Assembly (NCBI RefSeq): GCF_000758545.1
Contig: NZ_CP009279.1
Coordinates: 2,790,001 to 2,854,000, forward strand
Direction: 5' to 3'
From: Paenibacillus sp. FSL H7-0737
GTDB taxonomy: Bacteria > Bacillota > Bacilli > Paenibacillales > Paenibacillaceae
Length of the DNA stretch: 64,000 nt
Below the pieces are notes generated by a model, which saw nothing but the letters and a program-made list of their open reading frames with translations, made no database searches and was not told the origin of the DNA. Each line of letters opens with the position of its first letter. Position 1 is the first letter of the stretch. This document shows positions 9,234-17,425 of the stretch, one piece after another. The position numbers and the translations under genes are program-made.

Positions 9234-9827
9234 ATGCATTGGCTTTCCATCATCATTATTGGGTTGGCTTCAAATTTGGATAACTTAGGAATAGGCGTTT
9301 CCTTTGGTGCTAGGTCCACAAGAATTACACCATTTTCTAATCTGATTATTGCTGTTCTGTCGATGCTGGCTACCTTCCTTTCAATTACCTCAGGAGAATA
9401 TGTATCAGAATATTTCTCGGAGGCACTTGGCAATGCCATCGGTGGCTGCTTGATTCTGTTTATGGGAATCTGGAGTATTAGAACTGTGTATAAGAAACCA
9501 ACTTCAAGTGTAAGCATGGATATAGAGGCCAACGTGCTCAGCACATCATCTACAGATACTGGCTATCGTCATGTTTTAAAATGGCAAGAATCGGTGTGGT
9601 TGGGTGTGGCGCTAGCTATCAATTGTATTGCTACAGGCTTTGGAGCAGGGATCAGCGGCGTGAACGCAACATTCACAGCGATCTCAGTGGGTGCCTTTTC
9701 GTTTATCACTGTTGCTGCCGGAATGAAAATCGGGAATCGAATGTCCAAAACTTGGCTAGGTAAACATTCTGATCTTATCGGTGGATTGTTATTAGTAGGC
9801 ATAGGTCTGTATGAAATATTGATTTAA
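9234..9827 (+). CDS. ytaF: YtaF/MntP-like sporulation membrane protein
   Basis: A 197-residue, six-helix membrane protein in two repeated halves. Each half has the polar-in-helix signature of the family: GLASNLDNLGIGVSFG near residue 8 and ALAINCIATGFGAGISG near residue 125. The soluble loop between helices 3 and 4 is about 25 residues. The family is related to the MntP manganese exporters, and in Bacillus YtaF is a sporulation-associated membrane protein of unknown function. GGGGG lies upstream of the start. It is monocistronic with a hairpin after it. Confidence 0.85.
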   Translation: MHWLSIIIIGLASNLDNLGIGVSFGARSTRITPFSNLIIAVLSMLATFLSITSGEYVSEYFSEALGNAIGGCLILFMGIWSIRTVYKKPTSSVSMDIEANVLSTSSTDTGYRHVLKWQESVWLGVALAINCIATGFGAGISGVNATFTAISVGAFSFITVAAGMKIGNRMSKTWLGKHSDLIGGLLLVGIGLYEILI

Positions 9828-9856
9828 GGAAGGTCAAAGATACGAAGTAAATGTTT

Positions 9857-9884
9857 AAGACCACATTCAATTGAATGTGGTTTG
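9857..9884 (+). terminator. Probable terminator after ytaF
   Basis: A palindrome CCACATTCAATTGAATGTGG is followed by TTTGTT. The T run is weak. Confidence 0.6.
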
Positions 9885-10077
9885 TTAGCAACGATTTTTG
9901 AACGCTTGCTGGAAAATCTAACGAAAACAATCACAAACCGTTAATCGTGGAACTCATATCGACGGCATTGTAGATGTAGTTAGCTGCAGCGGTACATTCG
10001 TAGTCTCTTAACAATGTCCTACCCTATCACCCGGTTTTTGGATATACTTGGTATATTAATATATTGGAGGTCAGACA
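9885..10077. other. Intergenic region before the leader ORF
   Basis: No gene recognised. Near its end is an AT-rich promoter-like stretch (TTGGATATACTTGGTATATT, about 10037-10056) just upstream of the GGAGG site used by the leader ORF. Confidence 0.4.
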
Positions 10078-10164
10078 TTGAAAAAGAAGATTATCGAAAC
10101 TTTAGGGCATAATGCTACCGATGACAGCGCGCAAGCTACAGAGCTGGAGAAGAGGCATGAATAG
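10078..10164 (+). CDS. Putative 28-codon leader ORF overlapping the lipoprotein start
   Basis: TTG 10078 lies 7 bases after a clear GGAGG (10066-10070). The frame reads MKKKIIETLGHNATDDSAQ... and stops with TAG at 10162-10164, overlapping the ATG of the downstream lipoprotein (10157) in another frame. The overlap suggests translational coupling. There is no obvious run of one amino acid, so it does not look like a classic attenuator. It could also be the remnant of a longer gene. Confidence 0.45.
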   Translation: MKKKIIETLGHNATDDSAQATELEKRHE

Positions 10165-10759
10165 AAAAACACTTTATTTGATGCTCCTAGTCATATCTTT
10201 ATCAGCATGTTCTTCAAATGTGCAGAATACACCACCGGAACCCACGAAATCACCAGAAGAAGTCAATAAAGCATTATCCGGTCTGATTGAGGAGAGGGAT
10301 GAGTTTGGAGAATTCTCAGTCTATTATGCACAAACAACCATTGATAACATAGACAAGAATGATTTTTACGTTTATTTCATAAAAAACGAAGAAGGTATTG
10401 TCTCAAATCTTCATTATGTGGTTGATTATATAGGTAATCGTCAGATTGACACAAAGTGGATTCAGATTAGAGCAGATGATGAAGTTTTTGAAGTTACTAA
10501 TAATGCGGGAATTCTAATAAAGAAATCATTTTCTTATAGTACTGTACGTGAAGTTTATGAAGATACTGTTTATCTTAAAGATTTAAAGATGATAAAGGCG
10601 ATGGCTAATGCCGAGAAAACAATTGTGCGATTGACAGGATTGGGTTTATACCAGGAAGACATAGTACTGAGTAAACGTCAGAAACAGGCCATGCTAAACG
10701 TTCTCAGAGCCTATAAAAACGCTGGTGGGGAAAACAAATTTTATGGTAATGAACTTTGA
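10157..10759 (+). CDS. Hypothetical lipoprotein, 200 residues
   Basis: The preferred start is ATG 10157, giving MNRKTLYLMLLVISLSACSS with a lipobox LSAC at Cys18; a longer frame from 10112 would bury the signal. After the lipid anchor comes a Pro/Thr-rich linker, then a soluble domain of about 170 residues with alternating strands and helices (FYVYFIKNEEGIVSNLHYVVDYIGN, IVRLTGLGLYQEDIVLSKRQ). Family not recognised. Its start overlaps the upstream leader ORF and a terminator follows. Confidence 0.7.
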   Translation: MNRKTLYLMLLVISLSACSSNVQNTPPEPTKSPEEVNKALSGLIEERDEFGEFSVYYAQTTIDNIDKNDFYVYFIKNEEGIVSNLHYVVDYIGNRQIDTKWIQIRADDEVFEVTNNAGILIKKSFSYSTVREVYEDTVYLKDLKMIKAMANAEKTIVRLTGLGLYQEDIVLSKRQKQAMLNVLRAYKNAGGENKFYGNEL

Positions 10760-10785
10760 GTCCTCTTATGAGGGCTTTTTTTAAT
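10760..10785 (+). terminator. Terminator after the lipoprotein gene
   Basis: GTCCTC pairs with GAGGGC across a TTAT loop, followed by seven Ts. Confidence 0.8.
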
Positions 10786-10895
10786 TGAATCAGAAGTATT
10801 TCCACCATAAATCGGAAGTTTGCCTCCTCAAAAAAAGAATATAAACCCTGTACACTAAATCTTGTAAGAGAAACCTTTGAAAGGGGTACAGGGGA

Positions 10896-12251
10896 ATGAA
10901 TAAAGTAAAACACTTGGCGCTTTCGTTAGTCGCTATCATGCTTGTAGGTTCACTGGCAGCATGCGGAGGCAACAACGCCGAGAATAATGCATCGAGTAAA
11001 AATACAGGTAACAACGCAGCAAGCACAAGTGAACCTGCAAAAGACGAGGGTACTGAGCCTGCTGAGAAAATCGAACTTTCTTTCTGGACACTCGGTAACG
11101 TGAACTACGAGGATCTAGCGAAAGAGTACACGAAGGAACATCCAAACGTTACGATCAAGGTTCAAAATACCGGTGACCAAACGGCTCACCATAATAATTT
11201 GACCACTGCTTTATCGGCGGGGTCGGGCGCACCAGATATTTTCCAACTTGAAATCGGTTTCATGGAGCGTTTTATCAATGCACAGGATAAATTCTATAAC
11301 CTGAATGATCTCGGAGCCAAAGATATTCAAGCGAACTATCTGGATTGGAAATGGAAACAAGCCTCTTCCGTAGATGGAAGCTTCCAGCTGGGTCTTCCTA
11401 CAGATATCGGTCCAACGGTTGTGTATTACAGAACAGATTTGGCTGAAGAAGCGGGATTGCCAAGTGACTCCGAGGGATTCGGCGCAGCGATTGATACTTG
11501 GGACAAGTTCGCAGCTGTAGCCAAAGCTTTCAAGGAAAAGACAGGCAAACCTTTTGTAGACCTTACTGATCTTACATTTAACGCATTACGTGACCAATCT
11601 GCGGATGAAATCTATTTCAGCAAAGCGGATGGCAGCTTTATCGGAGACACCAATCCGCAAGTTCGCAAAGCTTATGATTTCACAGTTAAAGGTATCCAAG
11701 AAGGCTGGATCAGCAATGTGATGCTCTGGTCTCCCGAATGGGGCCAAGGCATGAACGACGGATCATTTGCAGTGGTTATGGGACCTGCTTGGATGGCAGG
11801 GAATGTTAAGAGTAATGCTCCAGACTCCACTGGCAAATGGAAAATCGCGCAGCTTCCAGAAGGTGCTGGTAACTGGGGTGGTTCGTTCCTGACACTCCCT
11901 AAAGAAGGTAAGCATTCCAAAGAAGCTTATGACTTTATCGCATGGATGGATAACAAGGATAATCAACTGGAATCATTCAAAACAAAAGGTTTGATGCCTT
12001 CCATTCCAGCACTGTACGAAGATCCGGCATTCGTAGATTTCAAAGATGAATTCTTCGGTGGACAACAAACAGCTGTTGAATTTGGTAAAGCTGCTAATCG
12101 TGTAAAACCTGTATACTACGGTCCTCTTCATGACCAAACCGATACCTTCTTCAAAAATGCACTGAAAAATGTGCTGGAGAAAAAGGCTGATCCGGCTAAA
12201 GAGTGGGATGAAGCTGTAAAACAAGCGAAAACACTGGCTGAACGCAGTTAA
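10896..12251 (+). CDS. Carbohydrate ABC transporter substrate-binding lipoprotein
   Basis: A 451-residue family-1 extracellular binding protein with lipobox LAAC (Cys23), an Asn/Ser/Glu-rich linker, then the typical fold (KIELSFWTLGNVNYEDLAKEYTKEHPNVTIKVQNTGDQ; GAPDIFQLE near residue 110; FAVVMGPAWMAGN; AYDFIAWM). It captures a sugar outside the membrane for the two permeases downstream. The sugar cannot be read. No ATPase gene is in the cluster, so a shared MsmX-type ATPase is expected. A long hairpin without a T run separates it from the permeases. Confidence 0.92.
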   Translation: MNKVKHLALSLVAIMLVGSLAACGGNNAENNASSKNTGNNAASTSEPAKDEGTEPAEKIELSFWTLGNVNYEDLAKEYTKEHPNVTIKVQNTGDQTAHHNNLTTALSAGSGAPDIFQLEIGFMERFINAQDKFYNLNDLGAKDIQANYLDWKWKQASSVDGSFQLGLPTDIGPTVVYYRTDLAEEAGLPSDSEGFGAAIDTWDKFAAVAKAFKEKTGKPFVDLTDLTFNALRDQSADEIYFSKADGSFIGDTNPQVRKAYDFTVKGIQEGWISNVMLWSPEWGQGMNDGSFAVVMGPAWMAGNVKSNAPDSTGKWKIAQLPEGAGNWGGSFLTLPKEGKHSKEAYDFIAWMDNKDNQLESFKTKGLMPSIPALYEDPAFVDFKDEFFGGQQTAVEFGKAANRVKPVYYGPLHDQTDTFFKNALKNVLEKKADPAKEWDEAVKQAKTLAERS

Positions 12252-12282
12252 GACTTCTAATAAAAGCACTCTATTTCTAGAA

Positions 12283-12326
12283 GGTCCGGATTCATGGAGA
12301 ACGGTATTCTCTATGAATTCGGATTT
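12283..12326 (+). promoter_or_regulatory. Intercistronic hairpin between binding protein and permeases
   Basis: TCCGGATTCATGGAGAA pairs with TTCTCTATGAATTCGGA over about 17 bp with wobbles and a CGGTA loop. No T run follows, so it is more likely an RNA-stabilising or partial read-through element. Such elements often raise binding-protein over permease expression. Confidence 0.55.
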
Positions 12327-12407
12327 ATCTCGCATAAACGCTTAGCGTCCTTATAGAGACGCGGAAGACGTTTTTGCTTAATACGTTAGATTACCTGGAG
12401 GTGTGAC

Positions 12408-13361
12408 ATGGCTGAGCCTGTTATTTCGAGTCCGCATGCCGAGAGCAAGCGCCCGTTTTTAACTGAACAAAGAAGGAGCCGCATCACCGCTTATACTTTC
12501 ATTTCTCCTTTTTTTATTCTGTTCTCGATATTTGGACTATATCCGATCTTCTTTACGATCTACCTCTCATTCTTTAAATGGGATGCCTTGAATCCTATGA
12601 AATTCGTAGGAATGAAAAATTATGAATTGGTCACAAGCGACCCTACCTTTTGGATTTCTTTTAGCAACACCTTAATTATGGGACTGCTCGGAACTGTTCC
12701 ACAGATCCTATTGGCGCTTTTGATTGCCGTATTGTTGAATTCGGGGATGACTCGTTTCAAGAAAACGTTCCGTGTTCTCTTTTTCATGCCCAATATTACG
12801 TCTATCGTTGCGGTTACCCTGGTGTTTAGTACGCTGTTTGGGAACAACGGGATGATCAACTGGATGCTCAGTGGTTTAGGGCTTGATAGTGTGGCCTTCA
12901 ACTCTGGCTGGTGGGGGGTCAAAATCGCGATCTCAACCATGGTGATGTGGCGCTGGACAGGGTATAATGCCATTATTTTTCTATCAGGACTTCAAAGTAT
13001 TCCGACGGATTTGTATGAAGCAGCCCGTATTGATGGAGCGAACAGAAGGCAACAATTAACCTTCATTACATTGCCATTACTGAAACCGTTCATCGTATTT
13101 GTCACTTTGCTATCGACTATAGGCGCCCTGCAGCTGTTCACTGAGCCTTATGTATTCTTAGGACAATCAGGAACGGGATCTACACGCCAGGAAGGCATCA
13201 CTATGGTTACCTATTTGTACAGCGAGGCATTCCGCAATGGATTCTTCGGTACGGCGGCGGCTACGGCAGTCCTGCTGTTTGTGGTCACGATTATATTTTC
13301 TGTCCTTAATATGCTGGTTTCAAGCCGCATGGGTGGAGATACAGGAGGGGGTAAAGCGTGA
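12408..13361 (+). CDS. Sugar ABC transporter permease, MalF/UgpA type
   Basis: A 317-residue protein with six membrane helices, the first at about residues 29-54 after a cytosolic tail. The EAA loop that contacts the ATPase reads YEAARIDGANRRQQLTFITLPLLKP near residues 203-227. GGAGGTGTGAC precedes the ATG. The stop overlaps the next permease start by 4 bp. With its partner it forms the channel for the sugar captured by the 10.9-kb binding protein. Confidence 0.92.
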   Translation: MAEPVISSPHAESKRPFLTEQRRSRITAYTFISPFFILFSIFGLYPIFFTIYLSFFKWDALNPMKFVGMKNYELVTSDPTFWISFSNTLIMGLLGTVPQILLALLIAVLLNSGMTRFKKTFRVLFFMPNITSIVAVTLVFSTLFGNNGMINWMLSGLGLDSVAFNSGWWGVKIAISTMVMWRWTGYNAIIFLSGLQSIPTDLYEAARIDGANRRQQLTFITLPLLKPFIVFVTLLSTIGALQLFTEPYVFLGQSGTGSTRQEGITMVTYLYSEAFRNGFFGTAAATAVLLFVVTIIFSVLNMLVSSRMGGDTGGGKA

Positions 13362-14221
13362 GTACTGTGCGTCTATTAAAAAAAGATCCGGATGATCTTG
13401 GGATTTTCGGCAAAGTAGGATTTTATCTCATTCTGATTCTTGGTGCACTCGTGTCCATCTTTCCTTTTTACTGGATGTTTGTAGTTGGCACAAATGATAG
13501 GGGCGCAGTATTCCATGTCCCCCCTTTGCTTACGGTTGGGAACCAGTTTTTTGATAATTTCCAGCGGGTTCTGGATAAAACGGATTTCTTCCAAGCCCTT
13601 GGAAACTCATTATTCGTCTCGTCTATGGTAACCATATCGGTCGTATTTTTCTGTACACTGGCTGGTTATGCTTTTGCTAAATATGAATTCCCGTTTAAAA
13701 ATATTCTATTTTACTTTGTTATTGCCACTCTATTTGTACCCCAGCAGCTTGGTGTGTTACCTACTTATGTAATTATGGCCAAGCTCCACTGGATCGACTC
13801 TTTCAAGGCGCTGATTGTTCCTGCAATGGTTAATGCCTTTGGGATCTTTTGGATGCGGCAGTATACCTCTACAGCTGTACATACGGAACTGATCGAAGCT
13901 GGACGGATTGATGGCGGAGGACATTTCCGGATCTTCTGGAACATCGCCATTCCAGTTATCACTCCAGCTATGGCAACTCTAGGCATACTGAATTTTATGA
14001 CCGTATGGAATGACTTCTTCTGGCCTTTGGTCGTGTTAAAGAACCAAGAACATTTTACAATACAAATCGCGCTCCAGCAGTTATTCTCCAATCGCGACGG
14101 TCTGGATTATGGAATGATCATGTCAGCTACGTTTACGGCGACCTTGCCACTGCTGATCGTCTTCCTGTTATTTAGTCGTTGGGTAATTGCAGGACTAACC
14201 TCAGGAGCTATTAAGAGCTGA
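13358..14221 (+). CDS. Sugar ABC transporter permease, MalG/UgpE type
   Basis: A 287-residue protein with six membrane helices. Its EAA loop reads IEAGRIDGGGHFRIFWNIAIPVITP, the second-permease form. The start is a GTG in the 4-bp overlap GTGA with the upstream permease, so translation is coupled. It pairs with the MalF-like subunit. The cluster lacks an ATPase. Confidence 0.92.
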   Translation: MSTVRLLKKDPDDLGIFGKVGFYLILILGALVSIFPFYWMFVVGTNDRGAVFHVPPLLTVGNQFFDNFQRVLDKTDFFQALGNSLFVSSMVTISVVFFCTLAGYAFAKYEFPFKNILFYFVIATLFVPQQLGVLPTYVIMAKLHWIDSFKALIVPAMVNAFGIFWMRQYTSTAVHTELIEAGRIDGGGHFRIFWNIAIPVITPAMATLGILNFMTVWNDFFWPLVVLKNQEHFTIQIALQQLFSNRDGLDYGMIMSATFTATLPLLIVFLLFSRWVIAGLTSGAIKS

Positions 14222-14304
14222 TTTTACTTTTAACATTTACAAGGGAATGGGCGGTTTCGTGAAGAATACTAGAGGACAGAGACAGCAGGGGGAAGGGGAA
14301 TACC

Positions 14305-16029
14305 ATGAAGCTCCGCCGTAAAATCTTGTTCGCTATTATTCTTCTCGTCTTTATTCCAGTGATTCTGATGGGGATTGTTACTTACGTTAACTTCTCTAAC
14401 GCTATGGAGAAAAAATCAAGTAACTTCTACTGGGTTTCACTACTCGAAACGGATCGAAAGCTCAAATTCGCCCTTAGTGAGATCTCCTCGATCTCAAATT
14501 CTGCGATCACACAACCGGTTATTCAACAATCGCTAAAGCAGACTAACTTTGTGCTCACCTATGATCGCAAGCAGGAACTCAACAATTTACTCATTAATCA
14601 CCCGATGATTACTTCATTTAGTTTATATAGTAAAGATCGGTTGCTTTATCAATACAATGCGCCGATGTCCTTTGAGGAGATGAAGAAGCAGAGCTGGTTT
14701 CATACTATGGAAAGTGCTGAGGGTCGCCCTGTATGGTCAGGACCTGGTGAGAACGGTTCGGCGTTATCGGGCCATCCGGTACTTGTGCAAGCCAGAGTAA
14801 TCAAAGATTATTATTCTCTTGAAGATATAGGCTATTTGGTCGTTAATGTTAAACCTGATTTACTAGATCAGATTTTCTGGGAGGCAGCAACTCTTAAGAA
14901 GGGTGATATTCTGCTGGTGAACAAGCTGGGGAATATCGTTTTTAACAAATCCGGTGAACATATTGGGCAGCGCACGCAGTTCCCTTTTTTAGAAAATGAT
15001 TATGCCAAGGAACAAAACTATTACATCGACAACTATCAGGGGGAAAAATCACTCATAACCTTCCTTCCTTCACATAATAAAGACTGGTATTTGGCAGCGA
15101 TTACACCGATGAATCTAATTTCTTCGGAATCTATATCTATTCGTAATATTGCGATTATTTTGAGTACGGTTTCATTGTTATCCGCCATTTTGTTTGACCG
15201 ATATTTTGTTAGAAGGCTCGTTTATAGCATTAACAGCGCGGTCAACGGGATGAAACGAGTGAAGCAGGGGATTTTTACACCTATCACTACACGATATCGT
15301 GCGGATGATGAAAGTGATTTTCTGATTGATGGCTTTAACCGGATGAGCACACAGATCAACGAATTGATTGTGCAAGTGCAGACGGAGCAGGGTCGCAAAA
15401 AGGAAGCGGAAATGAAGGCATTAATGGCGCAGATTAATCCTCATTTTATTTATAATTCACTAGAATCGATTAATTCGATGGCCGTGCTGCAAGGTAATAA
15501 AGATATTAGTAAAATGGTCATTTCACTCGGCAAGCTGCTGCGAATCAGTATTAGTCAGAATCAAGAGCTGATACCGCTGCAAATGGAGTTTGAACATGTT
15601 CGTCATTATCTGGATATTCAGAAGTTCCGTTTCGAGGATAAATTTTCGTATATTATAAATCTTCCTGAGGGTCTTAGAACGTTTATGACTCAAAAGCTGA
15701 TTGTTCAGCCCATTGTAGAGAATGCATTGTACCATGCGATTGAACCGATGGAGGACCCTGGTATCATCGAAATCACAGCCTATGAAATGGGTACGGATAT
15801 GATCATTATCGTAAAAGATAACGGTCCGGGCTTCGACTTAGCCAAGATGATGAATCTATGGGATAACGAGGGAGGCGGCCAGAAGAAATATAGTGACAGT
15901 GGCGTAGGGCTTAAGAATGTTCATGAGCGCCTGAATATCCGATTCGGCAGTCCATATGGCTTACTTGTGTGTTCATCCCCTGGATTTGGTTCAACGATTC
16001 GAATTCGTATACCAAAAATACTGCCATAA
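14305..16029 (+). CDS. YesM-type sensor histidine kinase
   Basis: 574 residues: membrane helix 1 at about 6-28, an extracytoplasmic sensor domain of about 250 residues, membrane helix 2 at about 277-297, HAMP-like linker, then His_kinase domain with the phosphorylatable His380 in QINPHFIYNSLESIN and an HATPase_c domain (QPIVENALYHAIE, VKDNGPGFDL, SGVGLKNVHERL). It belongs to the LytS/YesM group. Its partner is the YesN-like regulator at 17.4 kb. It probably senses the sugar or its binding protein and switches on the transporter genes upstream. Confidence 0.92.
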   Translation: MKLRRKILFAIILLVFIPVILMGIVTYVNFSNAMEKKSSNFYWVSLLETDRKLKFALSEISSISNSAITQPVIQQSLKQTNFVLTYDRKQELNNLLINHPMITSFSLYSKDRLLYQYNAPMSFEEMKKQSWFHTMESAEGRPVWSGPGENGSALSGHPVLVQARVIKDYYSLEDIGYLVVNVKPDLLDQIFWEAATLKKGDILLVNKLGNIVFNKSGEHIGQRTQFPFLENDYAKEQNYYIDNYQGEKSLITFLPSHNKDWYLAAITPMNLISSESISIRNIAIILSTVSLLSAILFDRYFVRRLVYSINSAVNGMKRVKQGIFTPITTRYRADDESDFLIDGFNRMSTQINELIVQVQTEQGRKKEAEMKALMAQINPHFIYNSLESINSMAVLQGNKDISKMVISLGKLLRISISQNQELIPLQMEFEHVRHYLDIQKFRFEDKFSYIINLPEGLRTFMTQKLIVQPIVENALYHAIEPMEDPGIIEITAYEMGTDMIIIVKDNGPGFDLAKMMNLWDNEGGGQKKYSDSGVGLKNVHERLNIRFGSPYGLLVCSSPGFGSTIRIRIPKILP

Positions 16030-16062
16030 TCGATCATACAGAGGAAACAGGGGGAGATTGAC

Positions 16063-17409
16063 ATGAAGTGGTTATTGAAGTGGGGCTGGATGTGGATATA
16101 TCTAGTGCTGATATCTGGCGCTGTTCTATTTATTACTTTAGGAGATCACGAACCGATTGAAGATAACTCACCAGAAAAAATAACGCTGACCTTCCGTCAT
16201 TTCTGGATCAAAGAGCATGATCGGCCACTATTGGCTATCTTTGAAGAGATCGTGGATAAATACCAAATTGCGCATCCGAATGTGAAGGTCAATTTTGAAG
16301 GACTAGACCAGACGATTCACCGTGAACAAAAACTGAAAAGCGAAATGGTTACTGGCACGCCACCAGATATGTTTGTTTTATTTGGTGGAGCTGAAATAGA
16401 GCCGTACGTGCGCTCCAATCGGCTGGTTGATCTGACTGATTTTGTCCGAGAGAACGGTCTAACCAATCAATTCAAGGATCTGCATCTATGGACCTTTGAC
16501 AACCATATTTATGGATTGCCCATCGAAGGAAACGCTGAACCACTGTATTTCAATAAGACTATTTTCAACAAGCTTGGTCTCGGGGCGCCTACAACGCTTC
16601 AAGAACTCGATGATGTCATACTGGGGCTCAAGGCTGGAGGATATATTCCGTTTGCACTTGGGAACGAGGATCGCTGGCCTGCCGGGATCTTTGCACATTA
16701 TTTAATGGATCGTTATGCTGGTTCCGAGCTGATCCAGAAGCTAATCACAGGTGAGGATCAAGCAAGCTTTCAGAATGAGTCCTATTTAAAGGCTTTCGAG
16801 CATTTGAATCAATGGATAAAAGAAGGAGCCTTCAGTACTCAGTCTAATGATCTCTCAACTGAAAATGCAGTCGGATTGTTTACAAGCGGCAAGGCTGCGA
16901 TGTATTTAAACGGGAACTGGGATATCAATTTATTTTCTGGTAGTGCGGCTCCAGCTGATTTTCAGAATGAGGTAGGCGTTATTCCATTTCCTGCCTTGAA
17001 GCAAGGAGAGGAGCCTTCGATTGCGGGGGGATATACCATCGGCATCGGTCTTTCCTCCGAACTAAATGGAGCTAAACGGGAAGCCGCTTTGGATCTTATG
17101 AAGGCTTTTTACACGCAGGAAGTTCAGACCCGAATTGTATATGAAGGACTGAGAATTCCATCCATTCGTATTGCCTTTGATCCGGAGAAGACCGGTCCGG
17201 TATTCGCGCAAGTGATGGAAATGATGGAAGTGAACCGCAAGAGCTTTGTGCCTTACGATAACGTATTATCACCTGAAGTTAAGAAAATGTTCCTAAGTGT
17301 CATCGAAAAAATGATTAACGAAGAAATGTCTGCAGATCACGCTTTAAAGCTAGTGCAGGCATCATCGATGGAATACTGGAATCTGATCCAAAACTCAAGT
17401 GTTCAATAA
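16063..17409 (+). CDS. Second extracellular solute-binding protein, membrane-anchored, inside the two-component operon
   Basis: A 448-residue family-1 binding protein (TLTFRHFWIKEHDRP, GTPPDMFVLFGGAEIEPYVRS, YGLPIEGNAEPLYFNK, GKAAMYLNGNWDINLF). Its N-terminus WLLKWGWMWIYLVLISGAVLFITLG is a single hydrophobic helix with no lipobox cysteine, so it is likely held by an uncleaved helix. It lies 33 bp after the kinase and 16 bp before the regulator. The position suggests it presents the ligand to the kinase sensor domain rather than feeding the permeases; this is inference. Confidence 0.85.
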   Translation: MKWLLKWGWMWIYLVLISGAVLFITLGDHEPIEDNSPEKITLTFRHFWIKEHDRPLLAIFEEIVDKYQIAHPNVKVNFEGLDQTIHREQKLKSEMVTGTPPDMFVLFGGAEIEPYVRSNRLVDLTDFVRENGLTNQFKDLHLWTFDNHIYGLPIEGNAEPLYFNKTIFNKLGLGAPTTLQELDDVILGLKAGGYIPFALGNEDRWPAGIFAHYLMDRYAGSELIQKLITGEDQASFQNESYLKAFEHLNQWIKEGAFSTQSNDLSTENAVGLFTSGKAAMYLNGNWDINLFSGSAAPADFQNEVGVIPFPALKQGEEPSIAGGYTIGIGLSSELNGAKREAALDLMKAFYTQEVQTRIVYEGLRIPSIRIAFDPEKTGPVFAQVMEMMEVNRKSFVPYDNVLSPEVKKMFLSVIEKMINEEMSADHALKLVQASSMEYWNLIQNSSVQ

Positions 17410-17425
17410 GCATGGAGGTGCTGGA

